Shown: positions 1 through 10,455 of the stretch, one piece after another
Layout of the letters: every line of letters starts with the position of its first letter
Position numbering within the stretch: position 1 is the stretch's first letter
Assembly (NCBI GenBank): GCA_022592445.1
Contig: JABYQR010000100.1
Span: forward strand, 1 to 64,000
Reading direction: 5' to 3'
From: Cytidiella melzeri
Lineage: Eukaryota; Basidiomycota; Agaricomycetes; Polyporales; Irpicaceae
DNA length: 64,000 bases
Notes under the pieces: generated by a model
Database searches by the model: none
What the model was told of the DNA's origin: nothing
Seen by the model: only the letters and a program-made list of their open reading frames with translations
Position numbers and translations under genes: made by a program

Positions 1-440
1 AATAAGAGTTACTTTAGTAAGTAGTTTTGTTACTGGTGACATCTTTCATAGTTCATTTTGCTACTGGTAACAACTTTAGTAAGTAACTTTCTTACTGATA
101 ACAGCTTCTATAAGCAGCTTACACCAGAATCTAGTTACAATACCTAAAAAATGAAGAAGAATTGTTTGGTTGTGCACCAGCACATTGATGCTTTTTCAAA
201 TGTAACCCTCTTGTCTCCCAGCAGCAACAGTTCTAACATCAAAGCAATGAATACAGTTGATGGCACTGCACTGGTTTTGATATCAGTCCTTTGAAACTTT
301 GTATCAGATCAACTTCAATCTCTATGGAATGCACATGTGCACAAATATATACATACTATAAGCTATCAAAAAGCGCTATCTTTTCCCAACATCCTGGTCC
401 AAGAATCTTGTCAATTAGAGTGGCATTGAGCAAATCATGA
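1..440. repeat. Dispersed repeat copy A, left part
   Basis: No gene is visible. The stretch at 151-300 is near-identical in order and sequence to 4261-4420, and an inverted copy of part of it lies near 3370-3460. It is the left part of a dispersed repeat family that fills the first 6 kb. Stops are frequent in all frames and no transposase or reverse transcriptase motif is readable. A TRIM element is inserted at 441. Confidence 0.6.
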
Positions 441-881
441 TGTAACCCTGGCGCGGGTTAGCACAGTGCTCGGAACAGCATATATACTCCAATAAGACTG
501 AGATAATAACATCTCAGTTAAACTGCCTTTTGGCGTAACGGTTATGACGTCGGAGTTCAGATTGCTTACACTAACTGAGATGTTTCGGGTTGCAGGTCAG
601 GGGTTCAACCCTGGCTGGGGGCAACTTGCAAGGGGTTACACCCTTGGGGCGGCATAAATCACAAATCCCCAATAGACAACCCAGAGCAGCCCTCATACTG
701 TCCGAGAGAAACTCCGGAGGGTGGGATTAAAGTGTCTATAACGGGGAGGAGTGTAACCCTGGCGCGGGTTAGCACAGTGCTCGGAACAGCATGTATACTC
801 CGATAAGACTGAGATAATAACATCTCAGTTAAACTGCCTTTTGGCGTAACGGTTATGACGTTGGAGTTCAGATCGCTTACA
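441..881 (+). mobile_element. TRIM-like miniature LTR retrotransposon
   Basis: Two direct repeats of 130 bp (441-570 and 752-881) differ at four positions and flank a 181-bp non-coding centre. Both repeats begin TGTAAC and end TTACA, the TG...CA ends of an LTR. The element is bounded by the 5-bp direct repeat CATGA (436-440 and 882-886), a target-site duplication. A purine tract (about 741-751, ending GGGGAGGAG) sits directly before the right repeat, where a polypurine tract is expected. No clear tRNA primer-binding site follows the left LTR. The element interrupts the flanking repeat: the related copy near 4581-4610 runs across this site without it. A pol III box-A-like TGGCGTAACGG (531-541) and box-B-like GGTTCAACCCT (602-612) leave a SINE origin as an alternative, but that would not explain the LTR ends and purine tract. 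Confidence 0.8.
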
Positions 882-1689
882 CATGACCACTTTACTGAAA
901 CAAGTTACTCAGACTGATATTAAAACTTTGCTTTTGTACTTGCTAGCACCCCAAGAAGATGGTGTCTAATCCTAGCCAGGCACTCAAATCTATTGTGGAA
1001 ATGTACAGCAATTTGCACACATTGCTTGCTTCTAAGCAAGGGTTATCAGCATTTTGAAGTTTATTGAAAGACATTCCCAACCCCTATATTGTTTGAGGAC
1101 ATATATTTGGGTGTATCAGCAGTGAGTACTGCAACTAAATGTTTCTTCAAGTTCCACAAACATTAGTTGCTCTCTGAGCAGGAGTTACCATCAGAACACA
1201 GCCTGTGGCAGTTCAAATGAGAATGAGGCAGTTCAGACAGCAACAGGCCATATGGAACATGTTCTGGAAGCTGATTCTAACATAGCTTCCCCAACCCCTT
1301 GATACTTAAAGCATGTAACTCATTTTTGCAGCAGCAGTAAATGTTGCACAACAATGATGACAAGATATATTTCCTAACATTGGTGACTACCTTTATTAAT
1401 GTATGCTTGCTCTGCTTGCAACCAACCTTATAAATTGTAATACAATCAATTTATCCCAGACCAATTGCAGACTTTTTCTTTGTCACTTGGTCAAGTAACT
1501 ATTTCAGGCTATATAACTCATTTGATCTTCTACCAGTAACATAGTTACTCATCAAATAGCTATCACACCAAAATTACTTAGTAAAGCTACTACCAGCTGC
1601 GAAGTGATTTACTAATCTGACTCAGAAAGTGCTGTCTCATCTAACCTTCAGGAATGTAGTTACTGCTTGCCGGCCCTGCTAACAAAGCA
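882..1689. repeat. Dispersed repeat copy A, right part
   Basis: Non-coding continuation of the repeat interrupted by the TRIM. It matches the order of motifs in 4600-5990 and shares a single copy of the 143-bp motif (about 1110-1260). The sequence at 1016-1040 is the empty-site counterpart of the MITE insertion at 4711. Confidence 0.55.
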
Positions 1690-2118
1690 CATCAGCAGTG
1701 AGCACTGCATCTGATTGTTTCACAAAGTTTCACAACCATTAGTTGCTCTCTAAGCAGGAATTACAATGAGAACACAGCCTGTGGCAGTTCCAATGGGGAT
1801 GAGGCAGTTCAGACATTAACAGGACGTGGTTGCATCACCAGCAAGCACTGCATCTGATTGTTCCACAAAGTTTCACAACCATTAGTTGCTCTCTAAGCAG
1901 GAGTTACAATCAGAACACAGCCTGTGGCAGTTCAAATGGGGATGAGGCAGTTCAGACCTTAACAGGACGTGGTTGCATCACCAGCAAGCACTGCATCTGA
2001 TTGTTCCACAAAGTTTCACAGCCATTGGTTGCTCTCCAAGCAGGAGTTACAATTCAAACACAGCCTGTGGCAGTTTCAATGGGGATGAGGCAGTTCAGAC
2101 ATCAACAAGACACATGCA
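1690..2118 (+). repeat. Tandem array, three 143-bp units
   Basis: Three head-to-tail copies start at 1690, 1833 and 1976. Each carries the words GCACTGCATCTGATTGTT, GTTGCTCTC and CACAGCCTGTGGCAGTT in the same order. Single or partial copies recur at about 1110-1260, 5010-5215 and, inverted, at 3060-3320. There is no conserved reading frame. Confidence 0.75.
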
Positions 2119-2999
2119 ACTTCTTCTGGGATTCAATCTTATGAGACACCCTCAAGCCCCCTTCATCATTAAAGTAAGCAATTTTCTGGCATCAGCAATG
2201 AGTTTTGATGAGCATCACAAGTGATTGTTGCTTCAGCAGTGAACACTGCACAAGATTAATGATAAGATATATGAAGCCCCTTGCTACCATTGGTGACTAC
2301 CTTTATCATTGTATAGCTCCTTTTCCCGCAACCAAATTTATCAATTGTAGTACAGTCAATTTATCCCAGATCAAGTTGCTTATCAAAGGTGTCACCTATA
2401 GCAAACACCCTTACTACAGTCAATATTCATGACCAGATTACTTGGCAAGGTTCTCACCAGAAACAAAGTTGTTGGCTGAGGTTTGTTTTGGTAACAAAGT
2501 CACTGGTTCAGGTAACCATTTCAGGCTACATGACTTCTCAATTTGCTATCAGCAACATACTCACTTGTAACTCTGCCCCTGCAGGTTACTCACATTGTAT
2601 CTAGATGATTGAACATAGTTCAACACCATGACAAAGAAGATGCACGTTAAACAACCTTTATCTCTATGCTTTACTCCACAAACTTGTTTTGCTGCTATAC
2701 TCACACCTGTTGTTGCACTTTTAACAATACAGCACAGTCCTTCTCCTTTCCTGAATGATTGCATGCTCCAATAAAGACAAACCACTAACTTACTATAAAT
2801 TACTCATCAAAGAAGCTATTCACAACAACAACAAAATCCACTTAGTCAAGCTGCTACCAGCAGCAAGTTTACTTACAAATCTGGCCCAGAAAGTAATATT
2901 TCATTCAATCTTCAGGAATTGTACTTGCCGCTTGCTGGCCTTGCTAACACTAGTCAATTGTAGTGCTATTTAGCACTCACTACTGATGCAAAAAAACAA
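2119..2999 (+). repeat. Dispersed repeat copy B
   Basis: About 880 bp closely resembling 5220-5990 in the same orientation, including the long shared run from about 2260 to 2400 (compare 5300-5430). Short open frames here are not shared between the copies, so it is best read as non-coding. Confidence 0.6.
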
Positions 3000-3470
3000 C
3001 TTATATGCTCTAAGAATCAAGGGGGTGGAAACGTCTTGTTGTGATCAACTGCCAGAAAACGTTCCATGTGTCCTGTTGATGTCTGAACTGCCTCATCCTC
3101 ATTGTAACTGCCACAGGCTGTGTTTGTAACTCCTGCTTGGAGAGCAACCAATGGCTGTGAAACTTTGTGGAACAATCAGATGCAGTGCTCGCTGGTGATG
3201 CAACCACGTCCTGTTAATGTCTGAACTGCCTCATCCCCATTTGAACTGCCACAGGCTGTGTTCTGATGGTACCCCTGCTCAGACAGCAACTAATGTTTGT
3301 GAAACCTTGTGCCAGTCTGTATTCATTGCTTTGATATCAGAGCTGTTACTGTGTGTATTTCCCATCAAATTCCCACGCTTTGGGGAACAAGAGGGTCACA
3401 TCTGAAAAGGCATCAATGTGCTGGTGCACACTGGAACAATTCTCCTTCATTTTTCAGGAATTTTCTCTCC
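3000..3470 (-). repeat. Inverted copies of the 143-bp motif and flank
   Basis: Two copies of the 143-bp motif appear in reverse complement (about 3060-3200 and 3205-3320). They are followed at 3350-3460 by the reverse complement of the 151-250 / 4261-4370 segment. This makes the block a mosaic with both orientations. Confidence 0.6.
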
Positions 3471-4210
3471 TGATTTCTCTTTGGTATTTGCTTACAGTAA
3501 TATACAGTTTGTATATAATACTTTGGAAGTAGTATGAACCCTTGACCACTGTTGGTCATTGTGTCTCGAAAGTCCTAAAGTCCTGACTGCAGGTATACCT
3601 ATATGTTACAAACAGTCTTCACACCCTACTATTTGCATTTCTTCCATCATACTAGTGACTAGCTATCCTTCTTGCCTTTGCTTTGTCAATCCAACTTGTC
3701 TTTCCCCCATTACTCCTCAGTTCTCATCACCTCTGTTCAACATGGGCTATTACAGCATCAGTTCTGTTCACTTTCTATCATTACTCCAGACCTAACTCTG
3801 ATTAGTCACCATTGCCTTAGTTCTACTCTCAGCCCTTCTATACCTCCATTACCACTCCATTGTGCCCAACCCTGTTTCTTTCCTGTTCCGGGCCCAACCC
3901 TACTTTGGGTTCAACCCCTCTTCTATTGTTCTCTTGCACCTTGTCCATCTCTTCATTGTCCTCTGTTCTCACACCTTGATGGTTTCCTTTTCTATTGGCC
4001 AGCTAGCTTTGCCATTGTTCTCTGTCTATTGTTCTTCCTTGATAGTCTTCTGATTGTTACTGGTACATTGAGTTGTTCCATTAGTAGTTAGGTCAACATG
4101 TATACAGCAGCTAAGACATGGGGCTAGAACCTCAGTCTATCCACTTTGTATCAATATTCCTTCTATCAATCCATCATCTGTCTGCAATTTTGCTTGTGTA
4201 GTTACACCAT
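3471..4210. other. Pyrimidine-rich stretch without a recognisable gene
   Basis: Strongly C/T-rich on the plus strand between about 3560 and 4090. A 139-codon frame (3672-4091) is open mainly because of this composition. Its product has no start context, domain or homologue that I recognise, so I do not call a gene. Confidence 0.4.
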
Positions 4211-5990
4211 GGGGTTCTGACTTGACAACTTGTCTCCTGACAATAGTTACACTTCCTTAAGAATGAAGAAGAATTGGCCCAGTGTGCTCCAGCACATTGA
4301 TGCTTTTTCAGATGTAACCCTCTTGTCCCCCAAAGTGTGGGAATTTGATAAGAGAATACAGACAGTAACAGTTTCAATATCAAAGCAATGGATACAGTTG
4401 ATGGCAGCACACTGACTTTGTTTTCAGTCCTTTATAACTTTGTATCAGATCACTTTGCAATCAAAATGCACTTCTGCAATCTTACAGACTGCATATGGGC
4501 ACAAATTGGTACATATCATACACCATTAAATGGTTCTATCATGTGGCAACATCCTGGTACAAATATCCTGTCAATTAAAGTGGAACTGAGCAACTTATGG
4601 CCAGTCTACTGAAAAAAGTCACTCAGACACAGATTCAAACTCCACTCTTGCTTTCACATGATGTCAAATTCTGGTCAGGTAAATGTACAGCAATATACAC
4701 ACATTGCTTGGGGCCTGATCGGTGCCGCATTATGTAGTTGACTGATAAATAATCCCCCGCCAATAAAGAAATAAGTTGCTGTGGAAATAAGTCAAATCAA
4801 GTGCTGGATTATTTTATTTGGCAGGGGATTATTCCATAATGCGACTACATAATGCGCAGCCGATCAGGCCCTTGCTTTTTGAACAAGAACAATCAGAAGA
4901 CATGCCACAAATATGATTGGCTCTGAGCAAGAATTACAAGTACTTTGGAAGCTAACAAAACATTCTCAACCCCTACATTCTTGGACAATGTAAATTTGTG
5001 GTTGCATCAGCAGCGAGCATTGCATCTGACTGTTCCACATAGTTTCACAACCACTAGCTGCTCTCTAAGCATCAAGCACTGCTTTTGATTGTTTCACAAG
5101 GTTTCACAACCACTAGTTGCTCTCTAAGCAGGAGTTACAATCAGAACACAGCCTGTGGCAGTTCCAATGGGGATGAGGCAGCTGAAACATCAACAAGACA
5201 CATGTAACATGTTCTAGCAATTAGTATGATGAGACACCCTTAAGCCCTTCATTCTTGGAGCAAGTAATTTTCTAGCATCAACAGTGAACACTGCACAACA
5301 TTAATGATAAGATATATGAAGCCCCTTGCTACCATTGGTGACTACCTTTATCATTGTATAGCTCCTTTTCCCGCAACCAAATTTATCAATTGTAGTACAA
5401 TCACTTTATCCCAGGTTAAGTTGCTTATCAAAAGCGTCACCAATAGCAAATGCCCTTATTACAGTCAATATCCACGACCAGATTACTGGGCAAGTTTCTT
5501 ACCAGGAACAAAGATGTTTACTGAGGTTCTAGTTGGTAATAAAGTCACTGGTTTAAGTAACTATTTCAGGCTATATTACCTTTTCTAAATTGCCATCAGT
5601 AATATAATTACTTGTAACCCCTGCTCCTGCAGTTTACCCAAATTATCTGCATTATTTAACATAGTTCAACACCATTACAAAGAAGACGTGCATCAAACCA
5701 CCTTTATCTCTGCGCTCTACTCCACAAACCTGTTTTCATCCTGTACTCACACCTGTTGTTGCACTTTGAACAATACAGATCAGTCCTTCTCCTGTCCTGA
5801 ATGATTGCATGCTCTAGGGAAGACAAACCACTGACTTACTATACATTACTCATCAAAGAAGGTTTCCACAACAGACTTAGTCAAGCTGCTACCAGCAGCA
5901 AGTTTACTTACAAATCAGGCTCAAAAAGTAATAGCTCATTCAATCTCCAGGAATTGTACTAGCCACTTTCTGGCCTTGCTAAAGCTTGTC
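4211..5990 (+). repeat. Dispersed repeat copy C
   Basis: Full-length counterpart of copies A and B in dire​ct orientation. The 4261-4620 part matches 151-440, and 5290-5990 matches 2240-2970. It contains a nested MITE (4711-4871) and a copy of the 143-bp motif. No coding capacity was found. Confidence 0.6.
4711..4871. mobile_element. Foldback MITE, 161 bp
   Basis: The ends are GGGCCTGATCGG and its exact reverse complement. The similarity continues inward as imperfect inverted arms of about 57 bp (shared words GCATTATGTAGT and AATAATCCC), so nearly the whole element can fold on itself. CTTG is present on both sides, and the related copy at 1021-1032 reads straight through as an empty site. 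It has no coding capacity. The DNA transposon superfamily is not clear because the exact edge of the duplication is ambiguous by a base or two. Confidence 0.75.
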
Positions 5991-6033
5991 AGTCTTAACA
6001 CTACAGTGGCAATATTTAGTACCTGTACATGTG

Positions 6034-6053
6034 ATCTACCTGTACAGGTAGAT
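6034..6053. repeat. Perfect 20-bp palindrome
   Basis: ATCTACCTGTACAGGTAGAT equals its own reverse complement. It sits in a 110-bp stretch (6020-6115) with several further ACCTGTA/TACAGGT words, so it may be the core of a degraded foldback element. Confidence 0.6.
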
Positions 6054-6142
6054 GTCTGCTATCTCCGGGTCAGATACCTGCAGGTATTGGTACATGCCAA
6101 TCTACAGGTCACCACAGGTATTTGCTACCCATACTGAGGTTT

Positions 6143-6211
6143 ACTAGTCCTTAGTCCTTAGTCCTTAGTTCTTAGTCCCTAGTTCTAGGGCTGTAGTCCC
6201 TAGTTCCTAAT
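6143..6211 (+). repeat. Microsatellite (CCTTAGT)n, degenerate
   Basis: Seven- to eight-base units TCCTTAG / TCCCTAGT are repeated about eight times with substitutions. Simple repeat with no other feature. Confidence 0.7.
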
Positions 6212-9200
6212 CTCTATGCCACCATGCTCCTTGTCCTGAGCTGTCAACAAATGTCACTTTGGCCTCCCAGATCCTTCTCATTATTCTTCCCCCCTTGTGG
6301 CTGTCCCTTTCATTGTCTGCATCTTGACTTCAATCTTAGCCGGCATGGCCACAATGCTGTGAGAGCATGTTGCTTTCCTGTAGATTACAGACTACTACAG
6401 AATACAGACAAAGGCATTGACACCAGGGATTACAGACTACTATGTCTGTGTCCACTGTTTGCTGCCAAATTCTACATGCTCTAAAACCATACCAGTGATA
6501 CATGCATTGACCAGCAATCATTTTCACCTCAAATTGCTGTTTTTTTTAAGTCAATTCATCTTAACATATTTACTTTTAAATTTGTCAGCTGCAACACGTG
6601 CACTTCATGTAGGGCTTGAGGTATGAATAGTACCTCACTTCGGCTACCACAGAAAGCCCAGTAAAACCATGAGTCTTGAAAAACCATATTCAGTCATGTT
6701 TTGCCAAGTTTGCCACTAAACCACTGCAGGACCCTAACAATATGCTAACTTGAAGATAGATCAAAATCCAGTTTACACTCAAGACTTATATAGTGATTTG
6801 TTTACATATCAACCTGTCAGAAGCTGACCTGCCTGAGTAGACAACATAGGAAAGAGGGTGAGGTGTATAGAAATGGCTTCTTTCTGCAGGTATTTGCTTC
6901 AGATGAATCTCTGCAAGGTAATGACGTATTATCTGAGCAAATAGGAAATGCTTTCTGCTGCTGGTCTGTAGCATTGCAAGCCTCTTGTCAAGCCAACAAG
7001 AAAGTGACATGTCAAAGATCATGGTCTTTGAGAATGCAAGGACAACCTGTCTTAGGCTTTTTCACATAGAAAATGGGGTTATAGGATAGTTTTTTGATGG
7101 TACAATATATGGTAGACTGGTGGACAGGGACTTTCTGGCAGATGTTAGAGGTACTGACATCTTTGTTATGCAAAGGCCAAATCCTTGCCTTTTTGGTAGG
7201 GGTACACTACACTACAGGTGCTGTATAGAGAATAGAGAATGGAGAATCAAACAACACCACAATGTCTACTCTCAGCATCACCAACCTTCCAGCCAACAAG
7301 GTCACCTCAAACACAGCTTAGGCCATGCCCACAAGACCACTACTGCTCACCATTGCATACCCTGAATCTTGATGTTTGCAAACAAACACAGACAACATTG
7401 TAGCAGTTCCCTCCGTATCTTTGCCCCTTCTTGAAGGTGTTTCTGGTTGCTACCACTTTTGTCCCTCAATTGCTATACTAGTATGCTGCTATGTGAGTTT
7501 GGATTCTTTGCCATCACTGACTTCATGTTGCATAACACATTGCATATTCTTATTTTTTGCACCTCTTTTCTGAGCCTCGGCACTACTGTATGAGCACTAC
7601 GTTGAGACACTAACACACCCCCTGGACACGGAGGGACCAGGCACAAACACACTAGACCTTGAGGAAGATGATCACATGTGTGAGTATTAACAGGGGCAGA
7701 GTGAACATGTGATGTGAGTGAGTCCAAGAGTTCTAGACTGCACCTGAACACAAACGAGAGGTGATGCAATGCTGCAAGAAGCAATGAGATGCAACAAGAT
7801 GTGGTGCAAGGAGTGCAAGTGGTAGGTGGGAGCCGCACAACAAGTAGGGGCAAGAGGAGGGGATTGGGTATGTAGGGAAGTACAAGAAATGACTGTGATG
7901 CACGCCAAGGGATTTACAAGGTGTGAGGTGAAGAACCAAAGAGGGTAATGGTGGGGGAAGCTCAAAGGTTGAGTGCAGCAATGGGGAAAAAAGGTTGCGA
8001 GGGATGAGAGGAAAGGAAAGAACACAGTGAATTGCAGTTGCCAAGTGAAAGATAAATGTGGCTTTGAAACATAAGGCAGTGAAAGGAACGTAGTATAAAC
8101 ACAGTGACCAAGAGAAAGTAGAAATTAGCTTGAAAGGAGGACACAGTGGAAGAGGAACACAACACAGTGAAATAACGCAGTAGAATAGACACAGAGAGGA
8201 ACACAAGAGGGTTTGAGAACACAACACAAATGAGATATACACACCACAAGTAGGCTCAAGACGCAAGATGCAAGGCTTGCAGAGGCAAACTTGAAGGGGG
8301 AAACATGGGGGGTGTCATATTCTGAGCTACTCAAGGTACAAACATGCTGTATATAGATACTATTGCAAAAATTCCATATCAGATCAAAGGTCTGCGTGAG
8401 AACAAGGCAGTGAGAGAGGGCAGTGTGAGATGAAACAAGGGGCAAACATGAAACCTGCCACAAGACTGAGGAGCACACTGCTTCCTGTGTGACTGAACCA
8501 CAAGCATACAATCAAATAAAGGCTTGGTGACTTGAGGCCACACAGGAGAGCAGGAGGCAGTGCAATGGCAACAAATCCTTGTAGTGACGAGATTGAGGGG
8601 ATTGATGAAGAGAGAGAGAGAGGCTGCTCGAGGTTTCCTTATCCATGAGATCCAAAGGAGCGAGTGAGCAAGGGGGCCGCAGGGAAACCAAGGGTGGCAA
8701 GGGAAAGTGCCAATGTGCTCGAGGCTGCCCAAAACTTAGACATGGATGAGAACTCGCACGAGAACTCAAACCATAACTCAAGGAAGCACAAGCTCAAGTG
8801 CCCAAAGGGCTGAGCCATAGACAAGCTCGAGATGCAAGCTGTAGAACCAGCTCTAGTGCAATCCTCGAGACGTCTTGCAAGGGCTCTCAAGTGACAAGAA
8901 GCTCTGCTTGTTCACGAGAAGGGGTCCTTGTTTGAGCTTGTTGCATGTCCAGCGGTTTCCGCACGTATCAGCGTGTCATCATATTGATTATTACTGTTCA
9001 TCTTTTCTGTGTCTGTGTTGCTGCACAAAGTGAAACTCAAAGATAGGAGATTCCTATATAGGGATCTAAAGCTGTGCCTGATCTTGACATGTACAGGTTA
9101 ATCAATACCATGGATTTCTGATATCATTCATAAAATAGAAGGTTGGATACTATGGTACTATCACATTGGTACATATGATTGTGCATGCTCTACAACCCAA

Positions 9201-9233
9201 TATATCTAGGGGAAGTCTATGGAACCACAGAGC
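6212..9233. other. Three kb without a supported gene
   Basis: Both strands show only short, composition-driven frames; the purine-rich plus strand opens long C/T-coded frames on the minus strand at 7470-8890. I see no splice-linked exon series, domain or start context. It is probably decayed transposon or intergenic sequence. Confidence 0.4.
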
Positions 9234-9704
9234 CTACTGCACCTTAGGTATAAGTACAGCTAGATCACCCTGATGTGACTGGTACAAAGAACTATTTGGG
9301 TTTTGTTTTATCCTGGCATTGTGATAATCCCACATTTCGTTTACTAGCTCCTGCCTATATCCAGTAACTGGACTATTCGCTTGACCTGTTCTGATGCTCT
9401 TTGCTACTTTATAAAATAGATTACGAAACTTTGTTTTACTCTCCTCTCGCAGCTCTTCTAGTAAGGGATATCCATTGAGGTTGGTATAAAGTAAGTGCCC
9501 ATCTTGCAGCACCCGTTTGGTGAGATCAACTTGATCATGTGGATTGGGAGCATCAGCTGTGCTCTGTGTCTCCAAGTTGGTGTTGTCAGAGGAAATGGAA
9601 CGACGGGATGCCATGCTGCCATACGGTGTGGCAGACACAGTGATAGGATAGAATGCACCAGTGACTGTGGCAGCAAACAAAATGAGAGAGGTTGAGAACC
9701 GCAT
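9234..9704 (-). CDS. Small secreted protein, single exon
   Basis: A 156-residue uninterrupted frame starts with an N-terminal signal peptide: Met-Arg, then a hydrophobic stretch (SLILFAATVTGAFY), with a likely cleavage after an Ala-x-Ala-like site at about residues 17-26. The mature part is polar and charged, lacks cysteine and has no domain I recognise. A start and an export signal in one frame, within an otherwise ORF-poor, repeat-rich block, make it a credible gene. Small secreted proteins in TE-rich surroundings are common in plant-associated and saprotrophic basidiomycetes. A role in host interaction is only inference. It could be species-specific; no neighbour suggests a pathway. Confidence 0.6.
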   Translation of the reverse strand: MRFSTSLILFAATVTGAFYPITVSATPYGSMASRRSISSDNTNLETQSTADAPNPHDQVDLTKRVLQDGHLLYTNLNGYPLLEELREESKTKFRNLFYKVAKSIRTGQANSPVTGYRQELVNEMWDYHNARIKQNPNSSLYQSHQGDLAVLIPKVQ

Positions 9705-9919
9705 GATGGTAATAGGATGGTAAAAGTGTTGGAGGGTAAATTTTTGAGCAGGGGCTTTCGAAGGCAGTCAGCTGTAAGAAACTCTTTTCAGTACAGTGAC
9801 CTAGCACAAGTGCAACATGGACAATGATGTACTGACCGACCAGCGCTGGAAGAAATGTTGTTGGGGAAAAGGCTTGTAGTGCGAGAGGTGTGTGTTGAGG
9901 TATGAGGTATGGGAATGGC

Positions 9920-10455
9920 AGCTTTGAAGGGGATCTATATCTCTTGCAGCTCATGTGCAGTGCTGATGCAACAATCAGAGGGATACACAGGTTGGAAATA
10001 TCTGTGGTTACCTCCTGTGCTACAAATTGCAAATGAACAGTACTACTTGTTACTATGTAGCAATGTATTGAGCACAGGTTAGGCTGTGTTGTTGGCTACA
10101 TAGTTACTTTCCATGCCAACTCCTGTAAGGATCTATATTGGCATCTTGCCCCTAAAAATTTACTCCACGAAATGTGTTAGTTGCCAGGAAACAGTCTCCA
10201 GCTCCCAAAGGGGCTTGGTATCTCTTGCAGGTTCGTGTGCAGTGCTGATGCAACCATCAGAGGGATACACAGGTTGGAAAAATCTGTGGTCAGCTGCTGT
10301 ACTACAAATTGCAATGAACAGTACCACATACGGTACTTAGCACAGGTTAGCCTGTGTTGTTGACTACATAGTCACTTTCCATGCCAACTCCTGTAAGGAT
10401 CTATCTTGCCCCTGTAGCATTACTCAGGAAATGTAATTTCACCCCCTGGAAACTG
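9920..10455 (+). repeat. Direct duplication, two units of about 270 bp
   Basis: The block at about 9920-10195 is repeated at about 10200-10455. Shared words are TGCTGATGCAAC, AGGGATACACAGGTTGGAAA and GCCAACTCCTGTAAGGATCTAT. Offset is 282 bp at the left end and 268 bp at the right because of an internal indel near 10045. It lies just upstream of the secreted-protein gene and could carry part of its promoter. Confidence 0.7.

Noticed and set aside
441..881. tRNA gene or SINE from the box-A and box-B-like words
   Set aside because: No cloverleaf can be drawn and the unit has LTR-like ends, a polypurine tract and a 5-bp duplication; TRIM explains more.
3672..4091. 139-codon frame in a pyrimidine-rich stretch
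   Set aside because: Open only through composition bias; no start context, domain or splice partner, and it overlaps two other equally plausible frames.
7473..8890. Series of minus-strand frames of 80-177 codons
   Set aside because: Overlapping frames are all open because the plus strand is purine-rich; products are Leu/Cys/Ser/His-rich and no exon series emerges.
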